In this document: positions 39,177-57,850 of the stretch, piece by piece
How positions within the stretch are numbered: the first letter of the stretch is position 1
Layout: each line of letters opens with the position of its first letter
NCBI GenBank assembly: GCA_037833965.1
Contig: AP031351.1
Location: 24,564,501 to 24,628,500 of the forward strand
DNA from: Marchantia polymorpha subsp. ruderalis
Lineage: Eukaryota; Streptophyta; Marchantiopsida; Marchantiales; Marchantiaceae
Reading direction: 5' to 3'
Length of the DNA: 64,000 nt
The notes under the pieces: model-generated
What the model saw: the letters and a program-made list of their open reading frames with translations, nothing else
Told to the model about the DNA's origin: nothing
The model's database searches: none
Position numbers and translations under genes: made by a program

Positions 39177-40635
39177 TCCAAACCAGGTCCTGAGCCCTAC
39201 CAGTTTTGATTGTTTCAGTGGCAATCTTCCAGTCGATGGTAGATCGACCGACTTCCTTTCCCGTGTAGTCGGCCGTCATTCAATTCGTACGAAATGCCAA
39301 CATGCTCTTGCATCGGTACAGGACTTAATGTGAGGCTACGATTGGGCTACCGAGCTACTGCGTTTGAGGCTGGAAATGATCCGTCGTCATCCACTTGTTG
39401 CTCTCTAAGGACCCTGCGGGTCCCATCGAACGCGTATGTACTTCCGTGTGCGTTTCCAACCGCGAGCACAGGTACCTCGATCGCTCGATGGATTCATACG
39501 GAAGTCCCTTGCCACTGATGAACCCCGTTCTGCTTTTGATCTTTCTCGTGGTGATTCATCAAGTCCATCACATTTTCCAAGCCATTAGGTGGGCACACAG
39601 CCTGTCTCAATCTCTGAACATGGATTTACGACTGTCATTAACGACACGTTTTCTACTTGGAACTGTACTTTAGTTCCAACATTCATTCCAAAACGCGTTC
39701 CAAGGTACTCCTCTGAACTGTGGTGCGTAGCGTTATCAACGGGCGGATTGTCCGTACACAGTCCGGTAAGAGACTTAAGAAAAGAGCCTATTGCCTTACA
39801 ATGTTACAAAGGAAAAAAGTGATGCGGAGCACCCAATACATCTGCAGGTCAGGTGGCCGACGGGCACGTTTCTCCGGATAACTAAACTCGACGCAGCAGA
39901 TAGAAAGGCTTCCTGGTATATAATTCCCCTTTGTTGCCCTAGCTATTCTGCCGCCACAGTGATCTCGATCGTGTAACCACCGACAATTTACAAACTTCAG
40001 AACCGATGCGTAGACAATATGAGTAAATCGGTTAAAGTAAGAGAGGACTCCTGTGAGAAAACTGAACTATAAAGTGGATGCCACCTCCGTAGTCCTGTAT
40101 TCCGTCGTAAAAAGAGTTATAATTGACATGACAGGGAGAAAAGATTCGTGCTTTCACACTTGCGTTGGGCAACATCCATTGCCGGCACAAATCCAACCCA
40201 TAGAGATGCACTTTTGAACAAGTGCAAGAATATTCTTCATTCACTTTTAGACAACAGGAGTAAACTTCTTGAAATCCAAATTTCTCGCAAGGTTCCCTTC
40301 GGGGTCTGACGGAAATCTACAAATCTTACGGGATTGTCGACCTGCTTGATGAGGTCCACAGACCGTAGAAAAATAGGTATTTTCTCTCAGCACTCATGAC
40401 TCGATTCCGTGTTCTTTTGTAAGAATCAAGCAGACACCATGAACCTTGAAATTCGTGTGATCCGTCGTGTGCATGAGCACGCACCATCTTCTACTCTGAC
40501 AACTCTGGGTCATGCGATGATCTGGAAAGTCGATTTAAACAAGGGGTACAGCCCTTTCGCGCCATGCATATTTTAATCTGCAAACTTCTATGACTTCCAA
40601 ATAAACTGTCATTCAGAGAATAGAGGAACCTCTAG
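39177..40635. other. Intergenic region between the PAP12-like and uL23m genes
   Basis: Expected to hold the 5' leader and promoter of the PAP12-like gene and the 3' UTR of uL23m, both minus strand. Open frames here lack motifs. No repeat or RNA gene was seen. Confidence 0.5.
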
Positions 40636-41462
40636 CTACTTCTTAGCTGCCTGTGGTTTCTCAGGGCTATCTTCGAAATCCACAGCATTCAAAGGAAACA
40701 CGTCTGCCGGCAGTGTAACTGGATTCTTCAAAACAACGTAAGCCTTCTTGTAGTCAGGCCTTCTGTAGTATTTTCCCGTCTTCCTATTGAGCTTCTTCTT
40801 CCCCTCCATGTTGAGGGTATTAACTTTCTCTACCTCCAGTCCATAGACTGACTCCAAAACTCTCCTAATTTCAATCTGCATCATACAAACAGCAACAATC
40901 AAGCCACAACGTTCAAACAGTCGTCCTGAAGTAGCCCAGCAGACTTTCTTCTTCTACCTGGTCCAACTGTCAAAATCATCCACGTTCACGGAATTGAAGT
41001 ACCTGTCATAGCTCCGAATCCCTAAGCTAAAGCGGATACTCTCAAAGTGGACACATGAGGAAGACAAATTCGCCAAACCGCTGCATCCTCTAGAACGTGA
41101 CAATCGAAGTCTAAGAATCCATCGCTGGAGTACCAAAAAAAACACAAGAGCAGATGCCGAGATTGGGACTCGGAAAAAAACACTGGAACACTGTCCATCC
41201 ACAAGCCCTCAGCACCGCGCAAAATTCGTCCCACGATTCTTGCCAAATTACGAGTCTACGCCTCGAACATGCAAGAAAAAAACCAAATGGTGCTCATGCC
41301 GCCGAAGAAGAAGGCGAAGACAGCTTCTCATACCTTAGAAGCGCTGGGAACGGTCTTGAACGCGACCTCCTTGATATTCTCCCGCTGATTCGGCATCAGC
41401 AGTTTCAAAGGGAGATTGGCAAAATGTATTACCCGACCCAACTTCTTCGCGACGGAAGCCAT
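40636..41462 (-). CDS. uL23m: Ribosomal protein uL23, mitochondrial type
   Basis: Two exons, 41334-41462 and 40636-40875, separated by a 458-bp intron (donor GTATGAG, acceptor TGATGCAG, phase 0). The product has 122 residues starting MASVAKKLGRVIHFANLPLK. The uL23 core lies in exon 2 as IEIRRVLESVYGLEVEKVNTLN, then a basic loop (GKKKLNRKTGKYYRR) and DYKKAYVVLK. The protein belongs at the exit-tunnel side of the large ribosomal subunit. It lacks the features of cytosolic uL23 and matches the plant nuclear-encoded L23/L15e-type protein assigned to mitochondria; the compartment is from family knowledge. It ends in a Pro/Lys tail, KPQAAKK. The start codon faces that of DPH2, about 720 bp away. 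Confidence 0.9.
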
Positions 41463-42179
41463 GAGATGCCACAGCCCCGCGGCCCTCCCGAGCCCTCCTC
41501 ACACTCGAATTTCCACCCGGTGGATGGATCTCCGCTCCACGCTCCCGCTGCTGCTCTCTCTTCGGCCGATCGTCGATGGCGGGCGAGAACCCTCAGGACA
41601 TACAACGACGTACACTCCATGTACGTGCGATGCTACGGTAGCGTTCTAATACAGAACCCGGGCCCTGGGCTTTCCGCTCTTTTGAAGAACAACACCGCGC
41701 TGACGGTTCTTGTAAAGCTCGTGTAGAGCGAGGAGGGGGAGGGTTTTAGCGAGCGGTGGATGCCAGGGACAGCATGAAGAGAGAATAGAGCAGAGCAGAG
41801 CGCAAAGCAGACGCATATGGCAGTTGTACTCTCCAGACCTTTCCAGCAGAGAACATATTGATCCTAGGCAGTTTTTTTTTAACTAGCTGCTTGCAGTGGC
41901 ACGACCTTTTCGGCTTTTTTGCGAGTTTTTTACAGTCCAGCGGATACGGGCGAGCGAGAGTGCGAGAGAGGAGGAAGCCTGGTGGATTGAAATTGAAATT
42001 GAGCATGATGGAGGATGCCATTTGTTGCTGGGAATTTCAGCGTGCTTCAGATGGTTCACAAAGGCAAAAGCTCGAGGAGTTGTAGCTGTAAAGGAAGAGG
42101 GAAGGCAGAACGGTCGATTCTTCGAGGTGGAGCAGGAGGAGCAGGAACAGGAGCAGGAGGAGGAGGCAGGAAGGGAGGC
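41463..42179. promoter_or_regulatory. Divergent promoter region between uL23m and DPH2
   Basis: Both flanking genes start outwards from this 717-bp stretch, so it must hold both promoters and leaders. The uL23m side (41463-41730) is GC-rich; the DPH2 side has GA-rich runs (GAGCAGGAGGAGCAGGA) close to the start codon. ATGs in frame with DPH2 lie upstream (for example at 42015), but the encoded stretch is low-complexity and unlike the family. Confidence 0.5.
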
Positions 42180-45100
42180 ATGGATTATCAGAAGGACTTT
42201 TGGGAAGAGTTTGATATCATCGCCACCGCTTCGTTCATAGTTCGCAATGGATTCCAGCGCGTCGCGCTTCAGGTAGAAAATATAGCCTTCTGGCGCCTTT
42301 TAATTCACGCCTGATGAGTCTTCACAGAGCATTCCTCCCCATCTGCAATCCCGGAATAATCAGCTGTGGAACTGTTTTTCAAGGATTAGTTGGGGAGGCT
42401 CGCATCCCTTGATTTCACTATACTTTGTGCTCATTATTTTTTGGCTCGAAGAGCTCTTGCTCAAAAGTGTTTCTAATGGAGGCCAGCAGTAGGATCCACG
42501 GAGGCCATTGGCAGAAGATCGTGACTAATAATTCACAAGAGGGTTCTGCATTGTATCTGGATCTGCTTCTTCCTTCTCTTTCCAAAGTGCAAGTTTCAAA
42601 GAGAACTTAATTTGCAACATTGGAGTCTCATACCAAATCCTGCTATAAATGTGACATTTTGAATCGCGTTGTAAGCCCAAACAGAAAACGTGGAATCATG
42701 TATGAAGTGCCCCCATACGCAATGTATGGGGGCACAGGTCCTCTAATCTTCTCGGTGTGCCCAACGTGCTTTTATATGCATGGACGCTAGCAGAAAATTA
42801 GAGTTCTCCCTGAATCTAACCTGGCTACTGCTTGGTTTTTTTGCAGTTTCCAGACGAGCTCCTCAAACACAGTGTGGCGGTGGCTGTCGCCCTGAAGAAA
42901 GAGCTTGGCAAGCAGCGTAACTCAAGATTTTCGGAAGAACCAGAAAATGCCGCCGTTAGGCTCTTCGTGATGGCAGATACCACGTTCGGGAGCTGTTGTG
43001 CTGACGAAGTTGCTGCCATGCATGCCGATGCTCAGTGTATCGTACACTACGGCAACGCTTGCCTGAGTCTGTGAGACTTTTTCTCTTCCGAATTTCGTCC
43101 AGGTCTTTGGATGTACCGCACAGCCAAATCTTGCTATTGTTCTGAACGGGATGAGCTCTAGTATGCATGATTATCGAACCCGTCAAAGCACACTAACATA
43201 TGTCTTTTGACCATTGATGTTGGCAGGACATCCAGGCTTCCTGTGTGGTTCGTCTTTGGGAGGGCAGCCTTGGATGTAGAGGACTGCACGAGCCAAATTG
43301 TGGACTATGCATCCGCTGTCTCGAAGCCTTTACTGGTACGTCTGTCGGTTTATGTGCAATGTGACATGACTGGCTGCCTTTTTGCAGGCTGACTGTGGTC
43401 GTGAGGATCGATATATTTGCTGTGTATCTTTGTGCTTCCTTTCAGTTTAACCCCATTCAGAAATTCCTTCATTTATGACTTGTTTCATTGTCGTAACAAT
43501 CCAGGTCATGTTTGGGCTTGAATACTCGCACGAAGTTACCAGCATCAAACAGCGCCTGAGCACTATTCAAGAGAGACAGTTGAATGTGACTTTTGCAGAT
43601 GTTCCTTCCCAGCACATGAAGCCTTCTTCGAGCATCGAGAAACGCAAGAAAGGGGGCCGACGTGCAGAAGACGAGGATAAGTCTGATGAAATAGGGATGG
43701 TTGATGACCAGAGTGTGGATAAGAAGTCGAGTACTTGCAGCGCTGTTGATAGCAACTTGAGAGAGACTTCTCTTTGTACAGAAGCTGAGCTTTTAGCTTC
43801 TGGAGGCCAAGGAATCAATAGTGAGCGCACTACGTCTGATTTTGAGGCTTCACATTACTCCTTAGGAGGACTCAAGTGGACTTTGCCCAAAGACACGACT
43901 ATGGGCGACTACGACATACTCTGGATTGGGGGTGACTGTCCAGGACTAACAAATGCTGCCCTGGTGTTTAATACCTCTCCTGTAGGTGTTCTATTCGGCA
44001 AAAGTCACACCTAGATTTAAATCAGTATCAAAGTTTCTTGAGTTTATACAATATGAGAGTGAGAACGTTGAATTCATCACACTGAAAAGCATTCAGCGTA
44101 ACTTGAACTGCCTCGGTGTACTGAAATAGAGAATCTTACACTTTCCGTTTCGTGCAGGTTGTCAGATACGATTGTTTCGAGCAGAAACTGGTGAGAGATG
44201 TGGCAAATCAGTCCAGAGTCCTGAAGCGAAGGTTCGTCATTCTGAATGGTTGAACATTCGACATTTGGTATAATTGTTGGAAGGACAAGCTGATCAGCAC
44301 TTACTGACTTTCTTTCATCTATTCGGGTGCATACTTTCCACGGTTCGAAGGAAACGCTTTTATAAAAGATTGTCAATTCTCAGTCACAAGCAGAGTGAAG
44401 CATATGTTTTTTCTAACTGTTTATTCTGACAGGTTAAGGGACCATAGAGAACTCGTTGAGAATAGTTTGGAATCAGGACCTGAGTAACATTATATCCTTT
44501 TGTTCATCCTATCTCTCGACTTCAGTTCGCGGGATTGCGCGAACTGTGTGTATAACAGGATCCACCTATTTTGCATTTGCAATGCATTTTTGACATCTTT
44601 GATGGCATGCTCGTTTGTTTATTGTCAGCACAGATATTATCTCGTAGAGCGGGCAAAGGATGCGAATGTCGTGGGCATAGTTGTTGGTACCCTCGGCGTT
44701 GGTAAGTTTTCCACTTCCGCTCACTCTGTTGATCCAAGTTTTTGTTGCGCCTGCAGAATATCATGAACAACTCTCACATTTGATATATCTGTTGCCTTGG
44801 TGGCTATCTGGATGGGATTTTTGTGCTCCCTTGGCCTTTACCCTCAGTCACTTTCAAACTGTATCGAATTGGACAAAATGTGCAGCTGGATATGCAGACG
44901 CTATTCAAAATATGAGAAGAATCATAGAATCTTCTGGGAAGAAAGCCTACACGTTGGTGATGGGTAAACCCAACCCGGCCAAGCTAGCTAATTTCCCTGA
45001 GGTTTCTTACACGTCTTGAACTTCTCCATTTGCAGCAATTGTCATAGCATAAGTGCTTGTTTCTTTTGCGGTGAAAGAGATCAGGAAGTGTTATGGGAGC

Positions 45101-46123
45101 TTCGCGATCTAATCGTAAGCTTTACCTCGGTGACCTTGCCTATTTAAGTAGGATGAAAGATTGGGTCCTATCAAATCCGATGCTGTTATCCGCTTAACTC
45201 CTCCCTTACTATTTGTTACTGCAGTGTGACGTGTTCGTGTTAGTGGCATGCCCACAAACAGCGCTGATTGATAGTAAAGATTATCTCGCGCCACTCTTAA
45301 CACCCTTCGAAGCCGAACTAGCATTCGTCGAGTGAGTTACTAAACGATTTTGATTTGATAATTCTCTACTCGAGAGAGAGATGAATGATACTAATTCGTG
45401 TGCTTCCTTTACTTGGTTTCTCAGCCCTTTGGCAGTTTTTTGAATTATTTAATTTGATTGTTGTGAACAGAGGTAAGCAGTGGACAGGGGCATACCGCCT
45501 AGACTTTGACCACGACCCGGGATATCAAGGTACTTCAGATAATGCTCCTCAACCAAGGAGTGATGAAGCTCGATATTCCTTTTTCGCGGGTGGCTATGTC
45601 GGCCGGGGCTCTTCCGAGACTAAAGGTACAGGCTACTGCTTTTTTCTGTATTCTTGAGTCTCGAGTGGATGATAACCAAGCTTGATGGCCCAGCATGCCT
45701 TATGGAAGCAACTCATTTCTCTCTAAGCTGTAATGGTCTTATAGGTTGCTTTCGATAAAATGCCCTGATTAGCCCCGTTGATATGTTACTTGCGATTTCC
45801 TCTCCGGAGGAGAAGACAAGTAGATCTGATATGATACTTCTCCTGTCGGCTGTGAAGATGTGGAAGATGCCACCTCCCGAGCAATTGTCCTCTCGAAGTC
45901 TGCTGAGCATGCCCTCCAATTGCAGTCGAATCCTTCTTCATCATTAATCACCACAGAAAGATCAAGGCTGGACATCAAGTCTGGTGCCGAGTACTTGGCT
46001 TCGAGGTCCTACCAGGGTCTAGATGTCAACGATGGAGGTGATCAAGCTTTGAACAAAGATTTGTCAGCAGTGCCAGGCCGGAAAGGTCGTGCTGCTTGCT
46101 ACTCAGATGAAGCCACAAACTGA
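42180..46123 (+). CDS. DPH2: Diphthamide biosynthesis protein 2 (DPH1-DPH2 subunit)
   Basis: Ten exons: 42180-42272, 42847-43070, 43227-43335, 43505-43981, 44158-44231, 44634-44701, 44886-45001, 45225-45331, 45471-45625, 45858-46123, all GT-AG with matching phases, giving 562 residues. DPH2 works with DPH1 in the noncanonical radical-SAM step that transfers the aminocarboxypropyl group of SAM to a histidine of elongation factor 2. Seen: RVALQFPDELL, ADTTFGSCCADEVAA (Cys81/82), IVHYGNACLS (Cys103), WIGGDCPGLTNA, VVGIVVGTLGVAGYADAI, MGKPNPAKLANF, DVFVLVACPQ (Cys396), WTGAYRLDF and the end motif ASRSYQGL. The three spaced cysteines fit Fe-S cluster ligands. A charged Ser-rich insert of about 85 residues in exon 4 (about 179-262) is probably a disordered linker. 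The last acceptor could be 45857 or ten bases later; both keep the frame, the former adding VED-type residues. Confidence 0.94.
42707..42735. repeat. 12-bp-arm hairpin in DPH2 intron 1
   Basis: Arms 42707-42718 and 42724-42735 are perfect reverse complements, GC-rich, around the five-base loop GCAAT. It lies in the first intron of DPH2, about 110 bases before exon 2. Confidence 0.85.
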
Positions 46124-49100
46124 TCAGAGATAGAGCTAGCTTCACTTCTCTGGCCTGTCAACAGAAGCATAAGATTCCTCAAAATATACGCAAAGCTAGA
46201 TCACCTAGCAACCATTTGTACGCTTTGTATCACTCAGAAAAACATTTTGCAAGAAACCGAATCTCATTTTAGCCTCCCTCCAGCAAGAGCTTATTTTCTT
46301 TGCAGTTGTGGAAAATCTTGTCCAACTCAATGCTCTTCAGATTCAGAAGATGGGAACCTGCATGTGACAGTTGATATGAAAAAGTAGAAACTCACTTGGC
46401 TTGAAATTGGAATATCGTCTGGCAACTATCGTATCAACATGAAACTGGTTGGTGGCAGAGTCTGGTTAAATCCTAATAAGTAATGGCGTGAAGTGGAAGG
46501 TGGTGTAAGCGTAATGTTCCGAAGAAACCCCATGCACGTTCACACCGGTCGGTGGACCCGAGACCTGTAAGTTCGAATGTTTGCCCACAAAAATTACACG
46601 TGGTCGTGCAGGTCCGCAGTACAGCACACAAGAGCAAACATTTTCTTGATCCGATCGTTACAGCGTCACGTTATCTAAATCTTCCCCTCAATTCCATGGT
46701 TTTCATTTATCACAACGTAGTACTTACAGGCCCTGCAACCCGACCTGCAAAGGTGGGGTTTGTCTGGTCATGATTTTGTGTATTTTGTGACGAAATGCCG
46801 GGTCCTTTCGACGTGATCTGATTTATTTTCAACTCAGCGTCGATGGGAAGCCGGACGCTTCTAGAGTATTTGGAAGCCTCGGTGTCTACTTCCCAATGCT
46901 CTTCCACTTTGTGCTCTCCACATGTCAGAGCTCCGTCTGCACACGCAATCTTTGAAACAGCACCAAAGGAGGGAGGAGTGCGGAACTACTTACTGAGTGC
47001 AGGTTTCGGCTGAGCACGTTGAGCACAAGTCTGCTGCAGATCGATTTGCTACAAAGCAACATATATTTTCCCCTTTCCATCGTGAGTAAGGAGATTGTTG
47101 TCTCCTACCAAGCCAATTGATATACCTCATGATAGACCGGTCTACGTAGCTTTATCTTCCTGTGGTGTGCAAGGAGAATTGTTGGCCTTGGAATGAAGCA
47201 GAAACACCAATGGTACTCTTGACAATTGCATGGCATCAACTCTCAATCCTTAACTAATTTCCTGAAAATATGGTTCCTAAATGCCGATTTGTCGATTTTA
47301 TTCTCTTGCAAACCCTTCCGTTTTACATTTAGTAGTAATTAAATACAAACTCCAACTTCTACAAGCTTGGAAGGTCTTCTCAGACCTTCATCTTTCCTAT
47401 TTGCAGTCTCATTTCCTCTCATGTGAGACACATTTTGTATGACTCGCTTGTCTTTGACATGACTGTATTGTCTGGACAAAGTTCCAGACAATCGTTTTGT
47501 GGCCACATAAACAATTTATTCAAACAAGACTAGGCCACCAAATATTGCTCGTTCATTGAACGTATCCAAATAACTCAACATATTCTCCAGAAGACTGAAT
47601 TGGAGTAATCTATTCTAACAAGCTTAAACCCCAACGTCTGTCATGATCGTATGACATGTCTTTTAGATGAAACCGTAAATCTTCCCTGTAGAATTAATAT
47701 ATCACATGATAATTACTTGTCAGGTGAAAAGTCGAACGCAATCACACATCTTCAACACGAGAACTCACCGTCGCAGCCGACACCGTACATACTTGGTTCA
47801 CGTTTGTCCGGTGAACCTAGCCTGATGTGGTGAACCTCGTTCTCCTAATACCTCAGTCTTTATTGAAAGAACCTTAAAAAGTGTCACCGATAGGTTACGC
47901 CAGATCTCTTTTATATTCACAGTTCAACCAGTTTCATTAATTGTGATTAATACTTTACTTAAACAAAAAATTATGTTTTTCTTGAAGAAATAGTATAAAA
48001 TATAGATACTGTGTAGAGATATAAGTAAAATATTTTAGCATTAAGTTTATTGTAGTAAAATTTTTTTAATGTATCGAAGATTAGATTTTAATTTTAGTTT
48101 CAAGAAATTGAAATTTTATTATAAAATAATTAAAATATTATATAATATGATAAAAAATAACTATTTAAATTTTGATCTGTGGCTTGGTTTACTTGACTCT
48201 TATTATGTGCATTAAATGAATCATGAAGATTATCTACAACACTTTGAGTAAAAACCTCTTGTTAACCAACAACTATAATTTCACTAAAAAATGTACATAT
48301 TCTTGTTCATGTTGAATGCTTATATAACTTTACATTTATTTATCATCAGAAATTTTTTATGAATAAAATTTATATAAGCTATAAATACTCATGTAGAAAA
48401 ATTATGAAATCTCATCCATTGACAGTGAAATCGGACCCATATGGAAATTAGTAACAATGGGTTCTCTTAATCTTACATTTCCGTGACATGGTCTTGGGTC
48501 ACATGCATTTGGACAAGAATGCTCTTAAGTTATATGTGCAACCACTTTTAATTTTGTTATGGATCCAACCACGACCCACCGAAAAAAATAAATTTGTCCA
48601 AAGCCCTATCGTACGAGACGATAGGAGTGTTCAGGAAGACTTGCTTGAAACTTGTGCATGTGTCAAGTATGGATGTTGTTATATTTTGTCTGTCCTCTTC
48701 ACATTCATTCATCTATATCATTCATATTAAGTAACATCGTTCGTTAGTTCACAAAATATTCTAAATTAATTAGAACATAGCGTTTAGAGTACGTTATGAG
48801 TGAACACAATCTACACACTAAAAAGTGTTCAAAAATTAAGAATTAATTGCCCAAAATTGACGATGTTTGAAAAATCAACATTTCCCAATTGTTCCAAACA
48901 TAAAACATTTAATTAACATATACAGGAAAAGACACTCGATTAAGTTCGATAAGTGAACTCAATGACATGCAATCTTCAGGTACTGGAGTAACACAGAATG
49001 AATCAGCGTAGAAACAAAAGCTTGTATATTGAAATTTGTTGGAGCGATCAATTCGTCAGTTCCATCTATGCAGTATCTTAAGATGAACTGATACAAATCT

Positions 49101-49831
49101 CGCTTGCAATGTCTCCTTGGGCTTCAGTCCAAGGGGACATTGCAAATTAGGGAAAGTACGTTTAATGTGTATCATCGCCTAAAAAGCAACCTATTGCACC
49201 TTCAACCTTCTTCTTTCTCCACAACACATATTTCATACAGTTTTTTCGTTCATTACTTTGTGCATTCTATTTTTATCCTCTTATAAATTAACCCTCTACG
49301 GATCTATACAAATATACTGATTTCAGAAGCGAAATGAAGCTACGAATACAAAACCGAGGTCGAGAGTTCAAATAGGAATGTTCAGTAAGAATGTCTCATT
49401 TCTACAGTAGGCTTCAAGAGCCACTTGAATGAATTTGGTACAGGTTGACTCGAATATCAAAGCAACATTACTAAAAGACGTAAGGGTAAATCGAGGAATT
49501 CATAACCATAGACTGGTGATACAACGTGCAGAACGATTCCTTTTAATTGCTTGGGATGCCACACAGTCAATGAAATGGGCGATTACATTGATCTCCATGA
49601 AGGTGCGCTTGCCAGGCTACCTTCAGGACCTCGAGCATTGCCTATCTATGCTTATCACCGATACCCTGTATCTGAGCTCTAAGTTTATGACAATTCCTCC
49701 TCACGGTGACCTCCACAGACCAGGCGTCGCAAGGGGGAACGGACGGCTGAAGTTGGGTTGGGTCAGATACTCATGCTGTACAAGGCTCGGGCGTCGGTGC
49801 GACGTTGTCTGACTCTCAAATTTCAGCAGCA
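46124..49831. other. Intergenic region between convergent DPH2 and ABCC genes
   Basis: 3' UTRs of both genes are expected here. 47930-48480 is very AT-rich. No coding frame with a motif was seen. It contains a hairpin at 49104-49145 and a smaller 9-bp one near 47478-47505 (ATTGTCTGG ... CCAGACAAT). Confidence 0.5.
49104..49145. repeat. 17-bp-arm inverted repeat with 8-base loop
   Basis: Left arm 49104-49120 and right arm 49129-49145 pair along 17 positions with one mismatch, which would be a U-G pair if transcribed from the plus strand. The loop is GCTTCAGT. It lies about 690 bases past the ABCC stop codon, so it could be in that gene's 3' UTR or independent. Confidence 0.8.
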
Positions 49832-56974
<7,143 letters not shown>

Positions 56975-57629
56975 TGGTATCTCGCTGCAGCCGTCCCGTA
57001 GTCGTCCTGTCACCAACTATTCGGGTTCCTGTTGTGACACTGGGCAGTGCCAATTTGGCTTCGGGATTCCCGAGTCTACGTGAAAGCCATCGGCTCCTGA
57101 GAAGAGAGTCCTGAAGTCGACTGGCAAATCACCGAGCGAAACATCACTATAGAAGATAACCGGCATGTGGAATGGAATCAAAGGAGTAGAACTATCGAGA
57201 CGTAAGGGTCTTGATAGTTTAAATCCTTGACCGTCTGCAAGCCGTCTGCCCGTATTGTGGAAGAGTACTGACTCTTCGTGTGTTTCATCTGAAACTGGGT
57301 TGGCTGGAGTTCAGGCCTCGAAGCGCAGGTCGAGCGGAATGTAGGACTGCGCCATCAATTCTGGGTTTATTAAAGCGATCGATTGATTGCACGTGCATAA
57401 TTGAGAATGCAAGTGCCATAACTGATAGCAGGCGCTAATGCGAAATCTTCAGCCGGTGTTGTATCGAGAATGGACCTGCTGATGAGATCGGCAGACTCGG
57501 CCAGTAGACGATACAGTTTCGCCCTTCGATTTATTCCAGCCACTTTTCAATCTAGTGTAGTGATAACGGAGCGTATACGGCGGTGTGATCGTGGGATACT
57601 GCCGAGATACTATTTGGCAATGAAGGCTC
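56975..57629 (-). promoter_or_regulatory. Upstream region of the ABCC gene
   Basis: Leader and promoter of the ABCC gene are expected here. The coding frame stays open 14 codons upstream of ATG 56974 to a TTG but has no further ATG. No core promoter element could be assigned with confidence. Confidence 0.4.
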
Positions 57630-57850
57630 AAGCACACCTATTCTTGCTAGAGTAGGTGTGCTTATGAATATTAGTCATCATCACACAAAAGAAGCTTGCT
57701 AGAGTAGGTGTGCTTGAAAACTCAAATCTCAGAAAAGATTAAGCATTAGTAGTCATCATCACTAAAAGAAGCTTGCTAGACTAGATGTGCTTGAAAACTC
57801 AGATTTCAAATAAAATTAAGCATTATTAGTCAAAATCACTAAAAGAAACT
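57630..57850. repeat. 77-bp tandem repeats preceded by an inverted repeat
   Basis: Two copies of a 77-bp unit start at about 57691 and 57768 (AAGCTTGCTAGA... to CACTAAAAG), preceded by a shortened related copy from about 57642. The first edge forms an 11-bp-arm hairpin: 57630-57640 with 57653-57663. Confidence 0.8.

Noticed and set aside
39222..39224. Upstream TTG as start of the PAP12-like protein
   Set aside because: A TTG start is unlikely in a plant nuclear gene; the ATG at 39176 is the first Met in that frame.
49429..49812. Plus-strand frame of 127 codons beyond the ABCC 3' end
   Set aside because: No recognisable motif, no splice support and position in a probable 3' region; coding evidence is insufficient.
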